Origin: Clostridium hydrogenum
GTDB lineage: Bacteria; Bacillota; Clostridia; Clostridiales; Clostridiaceae
Length of the DNA: 64,000 bases
Assembly: GCF_021432385.1 (NCBI RefSeq)
Contig: NZ_JAEACT010000004.1
Span: 868,001 to 932,000, forward strand
Reading direction: 5' to 3'
Shown: in pieces, positions 8,528-17,300 of the stretch
Position numbering within the stretch: the stretch's first letter is position 1
Layout: every line of letters starts with the position of its first letter
Made by a program: the position numbers and the translations under genes
Notes under the pieces: generated by a model
Seen by the model: the letters and a program-made list of their open reading frames with translations, nothing else
What the model was told of the DNA's origin: nothing
The model's database searches: none

Positions 8528-8722
8528 CTATTTCACCGAATTGTTTAAAGCTTTAACAAGTTCTTCAACATTTATTCCATGAACCATACATGCCTCTTCT
8601 ATTGTTTCCGCTTGTGCTGATGGACATCCTACGCAGCCCATTCCAAAACTAAATAAAACTTCTACACTATCTGGATAATTTCTAACAACCTCGCCAATTG
8701 TCATTTCTTTTAAAATTTTCAT
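8528..8722 (-). CDS. DUF1858 domain protein
   Basis: A 64-residue protein that is a complete DUF1858 domain: MTIGEVVRNYPDSVEVLFSFG followed by the hallmark MGCVGCPSAQAETIEEAC. The C-x-x-C pair probably forms a redox or metal-binding site. The same domain forms the N-terminus of ScdA/YtfE-type repair proteins. It leads the operon with the 208-residue protein and hemerythrin, which suggests that the ScdA function is here split over separate chains. AGGAAA lies ahead of the ATG, and the upstream region holds repeat E. Confidence 0.9.
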   Translation of the reverse strand: MKILKEMTIGEVVRNYPDSVEVLFSFGMGCVGCPSAQAETIEEACMVHGINVEELVKALNNSVK

Positions 8723-8742
8723 ATATATTTTCCTCCATTAAA

Positions 8743-8838
8743 GATATACCATGTAAAACTTCAAAATTAATTTGTATCAAAATGCCATCTTCAAAGCATT
8801 ATGATGCAAATTGATTTTGGTAGTTGAACTGGTATATC
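8743..8838. repeat. Palindromic repeat, family E (copy 1)
   Basis: GATATACCA (8743-8751) and TGGTATATC (8830-8838) enclose a second inverted pair, AATTAATTTGTATCAAAATGC and its imperfect complement GCATTATGATGCAAATTGATTT. The copy at 16143-16238 is the same element in the opposite orientation. It sits directly upstream of the DUF1858 operon and could touch its promoter. Confidence 0.8.
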
Positions 8839-9084
8839 TATATTCTTAAATTTATGTTTTAATTTTTGGATATGTTTTACTGAATTTATGCTATTATTAT
8901 ATAATTAACTTTTTTTTAATTCGGTATCCTGGGTTACGAAAATAAATTTAAACTTTAATTAATAAAGTTAATTTTTTTTAACATTATTTATATCAAATTA
9001 ATTGTATAAATATAGTTTATGTAGTAAAATGTTAATGTCATTCTATAATATTCATATTTTATTCATATATAAGGGGGAAAAATA
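8839..9084 (+). promoter_or_regulatory. A/T-rich leader and promoter region of the nucleotidase
   Basis: There is no gene between the two divergent transcripts. TATAAT at 9044-9049 is a good -10, but no clear -35 sits 17 bases upstream. The ribosome binding site AAGGGGG (9071-9077) precedes the ATG at 9085. Runs of T and AATTAA-rich blocks fill the rest. I searched for phosphate-box direct repeats (TTAACA spaced by five) and found only isolated half-sites. Confidence 0.45.
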
Positions 9085-11409
9085 ATGAAAAAAAAGTTTA
9101 CAGCTTACATAGTATCAATAATGATGATTGTAAGCCTTTTAGGAATTCAAACTCCTGTTCATGCTGATGCTACTGCTACTTCAAGTGCACCAGTAAATAT
9201 CACAATCTTCCACACAAACGATATGCATAGCCGTGTGTTAGATGCTTACAAAAACAATGTTCTTACTCAAATTGGTTCTGATTACGTTTCTGCAATAAAA
9301 AAGAGTGTACCAAATTCACTTCTTATTGATGCAGGTGATGCAACTCAAGGACTTCCTTTTGCAACTCTTACTAAGGGTGCAGATGTAATAAATCTAATGA
9401 ATGCAGCAGGATATGACGGTATGGTACTTGGAAACCATGAATTTGATTATGGACAAGATAATACCTTATCTAATGCAAAGCTTGCAAACTTCCCTGTCGT
9501 TTCAGCCAATACAATTAAAAATGGCAAACCTTTCTTAGATGGCGTAAATGGAAATAATGGATGTGACTTTATAAAAACAGTTAATGGTTTAAAGGTTGGT
9601 TTCTTTGGAATAACAACACAAGAAACTTCTTATAAGACTAATCCAGCAAATATAATAGGTATTACTTTTCAAGACCCTATTGCCACAGCAAAAACAGAAG
9701 TTGCAAAGCTTAAATCAGAAGGTGCTTCTGTAATAATTGCTATAGCTCATATTGGGGACGATCCTTCAAGCAATCCTATAAGTTCTGATGTTGCTAAAAA
9801 TGTAGATGGAATTACTGCTATAATCGACGGCCATAGTCATACCTTAGAAAATACTGTAGTTAATAACACTCTTATAGTTCAAACTGTTTGCTATAGTGCT
9901 AATCTAGGAAGACTAGATATTAAAGTAGCTTCTGATGGTAAAGTTACAGCTTCTGAAAACATGATATCTGCTGCAGATGCTACTAAATACACTCCAGACA
10001 GTACTGTTTCTACTTTAGCTGCTCAAATAAATGCAAAACAACAAAAACTTTTTGCAACAAAAATAGGACATACTTCAACTGCACTTTGGGCTGGAACTGT
10101 AAATGACCAATCTGTTGCAAGAATAGGTGAAACAAACCTAGGTGATTTAGTTGCTGATGCTATGAAAGATAGTGCTAATTCACAAGTTCAAGGCACAGAA
10201 TTTCAAAATCTTCCAATTGTATCTCTAGAAAATGGCGGTGGCGTACGTGATTCCATACCTGAAGGTGATATTACACAAGGTCAAATTTCAACTATATTGC
10301 CTTTTGGAAACATACTATCACTTAAAGAAGTAACACCTGCTATTTTATATCAAGTAATTGAAAATGGTGTTTGTCACGTTGTATCTCAAGACCAAACTAC
10401 TGGCGTGCTTACTGGTGCTGATGGCCGTTTCCCACAAGTAGCTGGTATTAGATTTGAATATGACCCTACAAAACCTTCACTTAATCGTGTTAACAAGATA
10501 TATCTTTTAAATGCTGATGGTTCGGACAAGCAATTGCTTGATAAAAATGATACTACTACTAAAATAGTATTAGCTTCAAACGACTATGAAGTAAGTGGTG
10601 GAGATGGCTATACTATGCTTGGAAGCTTAAAGAACATAGGAGAAGGCGCATCTTTAGATGGAATAGTTGCTAAATATATAACTAACTTAACACAAAAGGG
10701 AAATGGAACTTTCTCTTACCCAATGGTTCAAGGAAGATCAAAGGTTGTATCAAATTATGTTTACAAACCATACACAGCAACTTTAACTTTGGTTGGAAGT
10801 GATTCAAAAAATTTAGCAAATGCTACGGTTCTTTATTCTATTGACAAAAGCAATGTTTTATCTGGAACTACAGATTCCAAAGGAGTATTAAAAATAAGCA
10901 ATATTCCTTCTGGTTCACATACTGTAAATATCTTAACTTCTGGTGCAGCTGCTGATGCTTATATAAGTGATTTAATCGGTTCTGGTACAGCAACTCCAGT
11001 TACAGTTAATTTACAAACAGCAAATTCTTACGCAGCAGAAAAAGTTACAGATATAATTAATAAAATTTCAAACAAAGTATCACCAGCAGATAAAACTGCT
11101 ATTGCCACTGCAAGGTCAGCCTACAATCTATTAACTCCTGCACAAAAAAGTTTAGTAACAAATTACACTAAGCTTACTGCCGCAGAAGCAGCAACTAATC
11201 CTGCTTCAAATACTACAACTACAACAACACCTACTTCAACTAAAACTACTGGATCAACTACACAGTCAGTTTCAGGTTCAAAATTACCTAAAACTGGTTC
11301 ATTTATGGATGCTAACTTGCTTATTGATTTAGGAGCATTAGTAGTTCTTTTAGGAATTATGCTATTTGTTGCTAGTGAAGTAAGACGTAGAAATAAAAAG
11401 TGTGCTTAA
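9085..11409 (+). CDS. Cell-wall-anchored 5'-nucleotidase / metallophosphatase
   Basis: A 774-residue exported protein that should release phosphate from extracellular nucleotides. A signal peptide (about 1-28, cut after VHA) is followed by the calcineurin-like domain with HTNDMHS, DAGDATQG, GNHEFDYG, AHIGDD and DGHSHT (about 37-265). The 5'-nucleotidase C-terminal domain has the NLGDLVADAM and ENGGGVRDSI motifs (about 345-545). A carboxypeptidase-regulatory-like Ig fold follows (about 566-650), then a short helical module (about 655-710), a Thr/Ser-rich spacer, the sortase motif LPKTG at 734-738, a hydrophobic helix and a basic tail. It is monocistronic, closed by the family B mini-hairpin at 11485. 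Confidence 0.93.
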   Translation: MKKKFTAYIVSIMMIVSLLGIQTPVHADATATSSAPVNITIFHTNDMHSRVLDAYKNNVLTQIGSDYVSAIKKSVPNSLLIDAGDATQGLPFATLTKGADVINLMNAAGYDGMVLGNHEFDYGQDNTLSNAKLANFPVVSANTIKNGKPFLDGVNGNNGCDFIKTVNGLKVGFFGITTQETSYKTNPANIIGITFQDPIATAKTEVAKLKSEGASVIIAIAHIGDDPSSNPISSDVAKNVDGITAIIDGHSHTLENTVVNNTLIVQTVCYSANLGRLDIKVASDGKVTASENMISAADATKYTPDSTVSTLAAQINAKQQKLFATKIGHTSTALWAGTVNDQSVARIGETNLGDLVADAMKDSANSQVQGTEFQNLPIVSLENGGGVRDSIPEGDITQGQISTILPFGNILSLKEVTPAILYQVIENGVCHVVSQDQTTGVLTGADGRFPQVAGIRFEYDPTKPSLNRVNKIYLLNADGSDKQLLDKNDTTTKIVLASNDYEVSGGDGYTMLGSLKNIGEGASLDGIVAKYITNLTQKGNGTFSYPMVQGRSKVVSNYVYKPYTATLTLVGSDSKNLANATVLYSIDKSNVLSGTTDSKGVLKISNIPSGSHTVNILTSGAAADAYISDLIGSGTATPVTVNLQTANSYAAEKVTDIINKISNKVSPADKTAIATARSAYNLLTPAQKSLVTNYTKLTAAEAATNPASNTTTTTTPTSTKTTGSTTQSVSGSKLPKTGSFMDANLLIDLGALVVLLGIMLFVASEVRRRNKKCA

Positions 11410-11484
11410 TACTTTATTAAGGATAAAAATGTTACTACATTGAATTTTATTTAGTAGTTAAATCTTAAATATTGAGCATTAAAT

Positions 11485-11577
11485 CAATGCACAATTCACA
11501 ATGAAGGATGATTTACCTGACGAAAGGAAGGCAAATCATCCTTCATTGTGCATTGTGAACTGTGAATTGTGAATTGT
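11485..11577. repeat. Mini structured repeat, family B arms and outer stem
   Basis: Heptamer arms of family B (CAATGCACAATTCACAATGAA...) and the outer core stem GAAGGATGATTT / AAATCATCCTTC close directly on one hairpin, ACCTGACGAAAGGAAGGC. The AGCTTCGCT / ATTGCGAAAGCAAT hairpins are missing. This deletion derivative shows which core parts can be lost. It lies about 75 bases after the nucleotidase stop. Confidence 0.83.
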
Positions 11578-11724
11578 TTTAATTGTTTTGCAATACTTTT
11601 AGGTTGTTAATTAAGTATAGATGCAATTTATTAACTTTATACTCTTTGATATATTTGGCTATTGTAATATTAATAATTTATTAATATTAATGTGTTATAG
11701 TAATTGAAAGGAGGTTTAACTTAT

Positions 11725-12867
11725 ATGAAAACTAATTTAAATTTATTAAAGAAAATCAAAAGCAATAAATTTTCAATCTACATATTGCTATTATTAATCT
11801 TTTTCTTACTGCTTTTTTATTTTGGAGATAGAAACGAAGGGCTTTATAAGAGAACAATAGCTAAAGTATTATCTGTATCTAACACTAATGTTAAATCTAG
11901 CAGCACAAATGTTTTAACAGAACCACTTACAAAACAAAAAATTACTGCTGTAATAATGAATGGTACCTTTAAAGGTCAAAAAATATCCCTTGAAAATACA
12001 ACCTCATATTCACAGGCTAGAGATTTTAAGCTAACTAAAGGTAACGAGGTTTTTATTTCTATAAAATTAAATTCTAAAAATAAAATATCCTCAGCAAGTA
12101 TATTAGATTTAAAGCGTGATAAATACCTAATATATATAGTAGCGATATTTATACTCTTAATTTTAATCATAGGTCGTTTAAAGGGTTTAAAATCTCTAAG
12201 CAGTGTATTACTTAATATTGCAATTTTTTCTATAGCCATCGAACTTTTTATGGCTGGTGTTAACTTGGTAGTTGCTTGTATAATTGCCAGTGTGCTTTTC
12301 ATAGTCTTATCGCTTATCATAGTATGTGGAATAAATAAAAAGGCAGCTTCAGCCATAATAGGAACTCTCTTAGGAACGTCCATAACTATGCTTATAGCCA
12401 TGATAGTAATACTTACAAACTCAGCAAATGGAATTCACTTTGAGGAACTAAACTTTTTAAATCATCCGCCTAAACCTATTTTTTACATGGAGATACTTAT
12501 AGGTACGCTTGGTGCAATAATGGATATAGCTGTTTCAATTTCCTCTTCTATAGGTGAAATTTTTTTACAAAATCCATCTATTGAAACAAAATCTCTTATT
12601 AACTCAGGCATGGAAATAGGTAAGGATATCATGGGAACAATGGCAAACACCTTATCCTTTGCATACATAAGTGGAAGCATACCTGTAATAATAGTGCTTA
12701 TGGCAAATAATTTTTCACTATCAAATATTGTAACCTTAAATATTTCTCTTGAAATTACAAGAGCACTAATTGGCAGTATTGGAATAGTAATCAGCATCCC
12801 TGTTTGCATATTTACTTCCATATTCTTTCTTAAAAATAAAAAGATTGGAGGATTTATGAAATCATGA
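11725..12867 (+). CDS. YibE/F family membrane protein (first of pair)
   Basis: A membrane protein of about 380 residues in the YibE/F family. It has an N-terminal anchor (about 15-35), an extracytoplasmic beta-rich region (about 40-130) and then six to seven membrane helices. The family signatures EIFLQNPSIETKSLINSGMEIGKDIMGTMANTLSFAYISGS are seen near residues 280-320. The biochemical role of the family is not established; transport is assumed. A longer reading from a TTG at 11704 would include the AAAGGAGG site at 11707-11714, so the ATG at 11725 is the start. It overlaps the next gene by ATGA. Confidence 0.85.
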   Translation: MKTNLNLLKKIKSNKFSIYILLLLIFFLLLFYFGDRNEGLYKRTIAKVLSVSNTNVKSSSTNVLTEPLTKQKITAVIMNGTFKGQKISLENTTSYSQARDFKLTKGNEVFISIKLNSKNKISSASILDLKRDKYLIYIVAIFILLILIIGRLKGLKSLSSVLLNIAIFSIAIELFMAGVNLVVACIIASVLFIVLSLIIVCGINKKAASAIIGTLLGTSITMLIAMIVILTNSANGIHFEELNFLNHPPKPIFYMEILIGTLGAIMDIAVSISSSIGEIFLQNPSIETKSLINSGMEIGKDIMGTMANTLSFAYISGSIPVIIVLMANNFSLSNIVTLNISLEITRALIGSIGIVISIPVCIFTSIFFLKNKKIGGFMKS

Positions 12868-13670
12868 ATGTACCTTTTATTCTTTTAATACTTCTTTTAA
12901 TTTTAATGATAATAATTGGCGGTAAAAGAGGTTTTAGATCCTTTTTAACGTTGATTTTTAATTTTTTAATAATGTTTATCCTGCTTATACTTATAGCTGC
13001 GGGCATTGATCCAATTAAAGTAACCATTATAGGGTGTATATTAATAAGCATTATAACTTTGTTTTATATTAATGGCATCAATGTTAAAACTGTATCTTCA
13101 CTTATAGCTGTAATGCTTGTTGTTTTCTTCACAGCACTTATAACCTATAAAATGGGGAGCAATGCTAAAATCCAAGGGTTTTCCAGTGAGGAAATTGAAT
13201 CTATAGCCTATCTTTCCTTTTATATTAACGTTGATTTTTCAAAGGTAGTTACAAGCCAGATTCTGCTTGGACTTATTAGTGCCGTTATAGATGTGTCTAT
13301 TTCTATTTCTTCTTCTATGTATGAACTGTCTAAGCAAAACAGCTCTGTAACAAAAAAAAGCCTTATAAAATCTGGGCTTAACATTGGAAGAGACATTTTA
13401 GGTACCATGACTAACACCTTGCTTTTCGCATATATAGGAAGTTTTATGACGCTTATAATATACTTCACTGAGATTCATTCTTCCTTTGCTGATATACTAA
13501 ATAGTAAGGTATTTTGTTCAGAGGTATTTCAAAGCTTATGCGGAGGTGTTGGTATTATTTTAATCATACCTGTTACTGCTTTTATTATGTCGGAATTTTT
13601 GTTTCTTAAGCTGCCCAAAATAAATATATTAGGAGCAAAGGCAGAAAACAAAAAACAAAGTAAAGAGTAG
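12864..13670 (+). CDS. YibE/F family membrane protein (second of pair)
   Basis: A 268-residue all-membrane partner of the preceding gene, starting inside its stop codon (ATGA overlap), so the two are translationally coupled. It has about seven hydrophobic helices and repeats the family motif: SISSSMYELSKQNSSVTKKS, then GRDILGTMTNTLLFAYIGS (about 150-195). It lacks the extracytoplasmic domain of the first protein. The two probably form one complex. A family A repeat follows 15 bases after the stop and may serve as the terminator. Confidence 0.85.
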   Translation: MNVPFILLILLLILMIIIGGKRGFRSFLTLIFNFLIMFILLILIAAGIDPIKVTIIGCILISIITLFYINGINVKTVSSLIAVMLVVFFTALITYKMGSNAKIQGFSSEEIESIAYLSFYINVDFSKVVTSQILLGLISAVIDVSISISSSMYELSKQNSSVTKKSLIKSGLNIGRDILGTMTNTLLFAYIGSFMTLIIYFTEIHSSFADILNSKVFCSEVFQSLCGGVGIILIIPVTAFIMSEFLFLKLPKINILGAKAENKKQSKE

Positions 13671-13684
13671 AGTGAGACTACAGT

Positions 13685-13884
13685 CAAAGTACAAAGTACA
13701 GAGTACAAAGTACAATGAAGGATGATTTTTCCCCGCTAGCGCTACGAAAAATCTTAAAACTTAATGCTCACGCAATCTCACCACAATTAGTGTTCAGTGA
13801 ATATGACGTTATATAAGTTCTAAGATTTGCCTGACAAGAGGAAGGTAAATCCACCTTCATTGTACTCTGTACTTTGTACTCTGC
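13685..13884. repeat. Structured repeat, family A (copy 3)
   Basis: Three to four heptamers (GTACAAA/GTACAGA) lead into AATGAAGGATGATTTTT, and the matching TTCATTGTACTCTGTACTTTG closes the element. It is in the opposite orientation to copy 1: the hairpin CGCTAGCGC-type comes first and the ACCTGACAAGAGGAAGGT hairpin last. It fills the gap between the convergent yibF-like and cca genes. Confidence 0.85.
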
Positions 13885-13885
13885 T

Positions 13886-15220
13886 CTATAAGTTTTTCCT
13901 AACATAACTCAATAACTTTTCCCTATCATTGAGTTCAGGTTTCTCAATTACAATTTCAAGCAATTTATTAAGTGTACTCCCAACTAATTTGCCATTTCTC
14001 ATGCCAAGCTCCATTAAATCCCTTCCATTCACCTTTAAATCCTTTAGCTTAAAGCAGTCCTTTTCTTCAATTATTTTGCTAAAAGTATCTTTAATAAGAG
14101 CCATTTTTTCATATCTATCTTCATGCTTTTTAGGATTTTGTGCACTTATATCAGCTTCTTTTACCTTAAGAAGATCTATAAAATTTTCTTCTCCTATTTT
14201 GCTTAGAACTTTTCGTATTTGCTTTGCACTATTTAGCTCTGCATCGTGGAATTTAACTAAAGTTATAACCTTCCTTATGGTATCATTATCATATTTCAAA
14301 TTTCTCAATATTTCTTCTGCCATATCAGAAGATTTTGCTGCATGTGCATAAAAATGATCTATACCTTTTTCATCAGTAGTTTTGCATAAAGGCTTTCCAA
14401 TGTCATGAAAAAGCATAGTAAGCCTCAACGCTAAATTTTGTTCTATATACTTTATGGAATTTTGTATGTGCACTCCAACATTGTAAATGTGATACGGATT
14501 ATTTTGTCTGCAATCAAAACAAACTGAATATTCTGGCATTACATCTTCTAACAATTTATATTCATTTAATTTAGCTATATAATCAGGGTTATCTGATAAC
14601 AAAATTTTATTTATTTCAATTTGAATTCTTTCCTTAGATACATTTTTTATAAGTGCATGATTTTTCTTTATTGCTGCACCTGTTTCCTCTTGAAGTTTAA
14701 AACCTAGCTGTGCTGAAAATCTTACTGCCCGAAGCATTCTTAGTGCATCTTCATTAAATCTTTCATTTGCATTTCCAACACATCTAATTATTTTATTATC
14801 TAAATCCTGTTTTCCTTTAAAGTAATCCACTAGACCATTCTTTAAATTATACGCCATTGCGTTTATTGTAAAATCTCTTCTAGATAAATCCTCCCTTAAA
14901 TCATCTGTAAACTCAACCTTATCCGGATGTCTTCCATCTGAATAGTCTCCATCTACTCTAAAGGTTGTTATTTCATATGGTATTTTCTCTGCAATAACCG
15001 TCACAGTACCATGCTTTATACCAGTTGGAATCACCTTATGTCCTAAAGCCTCAAATATTTTCATTGTATCCTCCGGTTTTGCTGAAGTTGTTATATCCCA
15101 ATCATTCGGTTCCTTTGAAAGTAAGCTATCCCGCACACATCCACCAACAGCATAAGCCTCAAAGTTTTTTTCTTGTAATTTATTTATAATATAATCCGCC
15201 CATTTTGGCACCTTAATCAT
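13886..15220 (-). CDS. cca: CCA tRNA nucleotidyltransferase with HD domain
   Basis: Adds or repairs the 3' CCA end of tRNAs. The 444-residue chain has the class II nucleotidyltransferase head with GGCVRDSLL (about 27-35) and the catalytic DWD (about 40-42), the ERxxxE-type motif RFNEDALRMLRAVRF, and a C-terminal HD domain with FHDIGKPLC and HAAKSS. The length and order match the HD-containing CCA enzymes of Firmicutes. The gene is alone on this strand, with a repeat at its 3' end. Confidence 0.95.
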   Translation of the reverse strand: MIKVPKWADYIINKLQEKNFEAYAVGGCVRDSLLSKEPNDWDITTSAKPEDTMKIFEALGHKVIPTGIKHGTVTVIAEKIPYEITTFRVDGDYSDGRHPDKVEFTDDLREDLSRRDFTINAMAYNLKNGLVDYFKGKQDLDNKIIRCVGNANERFNEDALRMLRAVRFSAQLGFKLQEETGAAIKKNHALIKNVSKERIQIEINKILLSDNPDYIAKLNEYKLLEDVMPEYSVCFDCRQNNPYHIYNVGVHIQNSIKYIEQNLALRLTMLFHDIGKPLCKTTDEKGIDHFYAHAAKSSDMAEEILRNLKYDNDTIRKVITLVKFHDAELNSAKQIRKVLSKIGEENFIDLLKVKEADISAQNPKKHEDRYEKMALIKDTFSKIIEEKDCFKLKDLKVNGRDLMELGMRNGKLVGSTLNKLLEIVIEKPELNDREKLLSYVRKNL

Positions 15221-15273
15221 TTAATTCACCTACTTCATAACGCTTTTATTTTATAGGGTTACCAACTCAGCTA

Positions 15274-15333
15274 TTAACTTATACATGTATCATAATTACC
15301 TGAAGATGCCCTTTTAAAACATGTATAAGTTAA
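15274..15333. repeat. 15-bp perfect inverted repeat (family E-like)
   Basis: TTAACTTATACATGT (15274-15288) and ACATGTATAAGTTAA (15319-15333) are perfect complements. The 30-base loop (ATCATAATTACCTGAAGATG...) resembles the middle of family E (CATCATAATGCCCAGAAGATGG), so this may be a diverged family E copy with different arms. Confidence 0.65.
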
Positions 15334-15343
15334 GCTTCATGAA

Positions 15344-15373
15344 TAAAAACCATATTAGATTTCTCCAATATGG
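15344..15373 (-). terminator. Terminator of the GntR/RCK_C gene
   Basis: On the minus strand the stem CCATATT-loop-AATATGG is followed by TTTTTATT. It lies about 40 bases after the stop of the regulator gene. Confidence 0.65.
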
Positions 15374-15410
15374 CTCAAATTTCACTGAAATTTCATTATG
15401 CTTTTATAAA

Positions 15411-16043
15411 TTACTTATTTTCTCCATAAATAAATCTTTTAATTTTAGAATAGGCATTTTCTTCACCTATTGCAAAAAAAACATCTCCTTCTTTAAATAC
15501 ATAACAAGGTCCAGGAGAAATTATTAATTTACCTTCTCTTCTTATTCCTACTATAGTGGCATTTGTATTTTGCCAAAAATTACTTTCAGACACGGTCTTT
15601 CCGATGATGTTAAGCCCTTTATATATTTTAAATTCAAAGGGCATAAATGGGTTAGTATTTACAAATCTATCTGAATAATCTATAAGTTCACTAATTTTCT
15701 CCTCAACCTTTTTTTCTATTGCATTTCTTTTGTCTAAAAGCTCTAAAATTTCATCTTTAGAAGAATTGATAAACCCTATGTCTTTAAATTTATTCATAAA
15801 CTTAAAACAATTGTCTACTGATTTAACTATAATTCCGCTGCCCCTTATAACTTCCACTACATCCATTTCACTCAAAAGAGTAACTGCCCTTCTTATCGTT
15901 TCAGGTGAAACATTGTACTGGCTTGAAAGAGATGACCTTCCTAGAATTTTATCACCTACAGAAAAATCACCACTTAATATTCTATTTGCTATATCAATTG
16001 CTATCTTTTGATAGACAGATTTCGGCTCATACTTTGATGGCAT
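15411..16043 (-). CDS. GntR-type regulator with RCK_C (TrkA-C) domain, BusR-like
   Basis: A 210-residue regulator. Residues 10-75 are a GntR winged helix (ILSGDFSVGDKIL, SSLSSQYNVSPETIRRAV, LLSEMDVVEVIRGSG). A helical linker follows (about 80-125), then an RCK_C/TrkA-C domain (about 130-205; GLNIIGKTVSESNFWQNTNATIVGIRR, FKEGDVFFAIG). This GntR-RCK_C layout is that of BusR, which binds c-di-AMP and represses osmolyte or potassium uptake. Binding of c-di-AMP here is inference from that layout. No transporter gene is adjacent, so targets lie elsewhere. Confidence 0.82.
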   Translation of the reverse strand: MPSKYEPKSVYQKIAIDIANRILSGDFSVGDKILGRSSLSSQYNVSPETIRRAVTLLSEMDVVEVIRGSGIIVKSVDNCFKFMNKFKDIGFINSSKDEILELLDKRNAIEKKVEEKISELIDYSDRFVNTNPFMPFEFKIYKGLNIIGKTVSESNFWQNTNATIVGIRREGKLIISPGPCYVFKEGDVFFAIGEENAYSKIKRFIYGENK

Positions 16044-16142
16044 TTAAAATTTTACTCCAATTTATAGTATATATTGAAGTAAAGCCTCCTTCCAATACAT
16101 TTAACTTACTCTGTACTCTGCTTGATAAATTGCTTACCTATA

Positions 16143-16238
16143 GATAAACCAGTTCAACTACCAAAATCAATTTACATCATAATGCCCAGAAGATGGCATT
16201 TTGATACAAATTAATTTTGAAGTTTCAAGTTGTTTATC
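16143..16238. repeat. Palindromic repeat, family E (copy 2, inverted)
   Basis: GATAAAC (16143-) and GTTTATC (-16238) bound the same interior as copy 1 read backwards (CAATTTACATCATAATGCC..., GATGGCATTTTGATACAAATT). Only the arms differ. A solo arm of family A (ACTCTGTACTCTGC, about 16108-16121) lies just to the left. Shorter relics occur near 19130, 26322 and 29703. Confidence 0.8.
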
Positions 16239-16357
16239 TTTATTACCTAAACAATAATTAGTATAAATTATAACTTTAACTATGTAAACCCTAATTCAGC
16301 ATTTACCTTATGTAATAATGAAAATTGTTAACAAAATATGTCTTTACTTAAATATTA

Positions 16358-16386
16358 ATGACAACAAACAACCTCTGTGATATAAT
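16358..16386 (+). promoter_or_regulatory. Promoter of dapB
   Basis: ATGACA (16358-16363), a 17-base spacer and TATAAT (16381-16386) make a near-consensus vegetative promoter. A short ACGAG...CTCGT stem lies in the leader (16428-16453), before the AAAGGAGG site. Confidence 0.78.
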
Positions 16387-16475
16387 TAAGTTGTCACTTT
16401 ACAAAAATAAGTAATGTAATACTAAAAACGAGTTCTTTATCCTACAAGCTCGTAAATATAAAGGAGGTAATTAAT

Positions 16476-17300
16476 TTGATTAAAGTAGGCATAATAGGCT
16501 TGGGCAAAACAGGAATATACGTTGCACAAAATATCTTAAAATCAGATAATATGCAAATTGTAGCAGCAATCTGCAGCCCTGGAAGTATTAAAAAAGGAAT
16601 GGATTTAGGCAAATTCCTTGGGACTTCAGAAACAAATATAAAAATAGCTTCTTCTGACGAAATGGAATCTATTATTTTTAAAACTAAGCCCGACGTTGTA
16701 GTAGACTTCTCTTCGGCATCGGCAACGATGAAAAATATCCCTATTTTATCAAGAATGAAAGTAAATATTGTAATAGGCACCACAGGATTTACTAAAGAAG
16801 AAATTAAAAAAATTCAAAATTTATCCTACGAATTTAAAAATGGTATAGTCTATGCACCAAACATTACTTTAGGTGTAAACGTAGTAATGCTTCTAAGTAA
16901 TATAGCCGCAACTGTATTAAACAATTATGATTTTGAAATTGTTGAGATGCATTATAAAAATAAGAAAGACTCTCCATCTGGTACTGCATTAAAACTATCA
17001 GATGAAATAGAACATGGACTTGAAGTCTCGGGAACATATGACAAAACTATTCCCATAAATGCAATACGTGCCGGTGGCATAATCGGAAAACATAAAGTTC
17101 TTATAATTGGTGAGTATGATCAAATAGAGATAAGCCACGAATCATTTTCTAGACAAGCTTTTTCACTAGGTGCTATTAAGGCAATAAATTATATTTATAA
17201 TAAATCAGGCTATTATGAAATGAACAATGTGCTTAACTTAAAAGAAATATTACACGAATATATTGATACAATAGATGGTAATCTGGCCATCAACTCTTAA
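16476..17300 (+). CDS. dapB: 4-hydroxy-tetrahydrodipicolinate reductase (DapB family)
   Basis: A 274-residue member of the DapB family, an NAD(P)H-dependent enzyme of lysine and diaminopimelate synthesis. The dinucleotide loop GIIGLGKTG is at the N-terminus. VDFSS, GTTGF (about 103) and the signature E-M-H-Y-K-N-K-K-D-S-P-S-G-T-A (about 156-170) follow. The catalytic His is kept, but the second His of the usual EHH motif is Tyr. It starts with TTG behind a strong AAAGGAGG 8 bases away. The gene is monocistronic rather than in a dap cluster. A DapB-fold amino acid dehydrogenase of other specificity cannot be excluded. Confidence 0.8.
   Translation: MIKVGIIGLGKTGIYVAQNILKSDNMQIVAAICSPGSIKKGMDLGKFLGTSETNIKIASSDEMESIIFKTKPDVVVDFSSASATMKNIPILSRMKVNIVIGTTGFTKEEIKKIQNLSYEFKNGIVYAPNITLGVNVVMLLSNIAATVLNNYDFEIVEMHYKNKKDSPSGTALKLSDEIEHGLEVSGTYDKTIPINAIRAGGIIGKHKVLIIGEYDQIEISHESFSRQAFSLGAIKAINYIYNKSGYYEMNNVLNLKEILHEYIDTIDGNLAINS

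Noticed and set aside
8839-9084. Pho-box control of the 5'-nucleotidase
   Set aside because: Only single TTAACA-like half-sites are present, not the expected direct repeats with 5-base spacing.
13929-14351. 140-codon plus-strand ORF inside cca
   Set aside because: It lies fully antisense to a well-conserved gene, with serine/leucine-rich shadow composition and no ribosome binding site.
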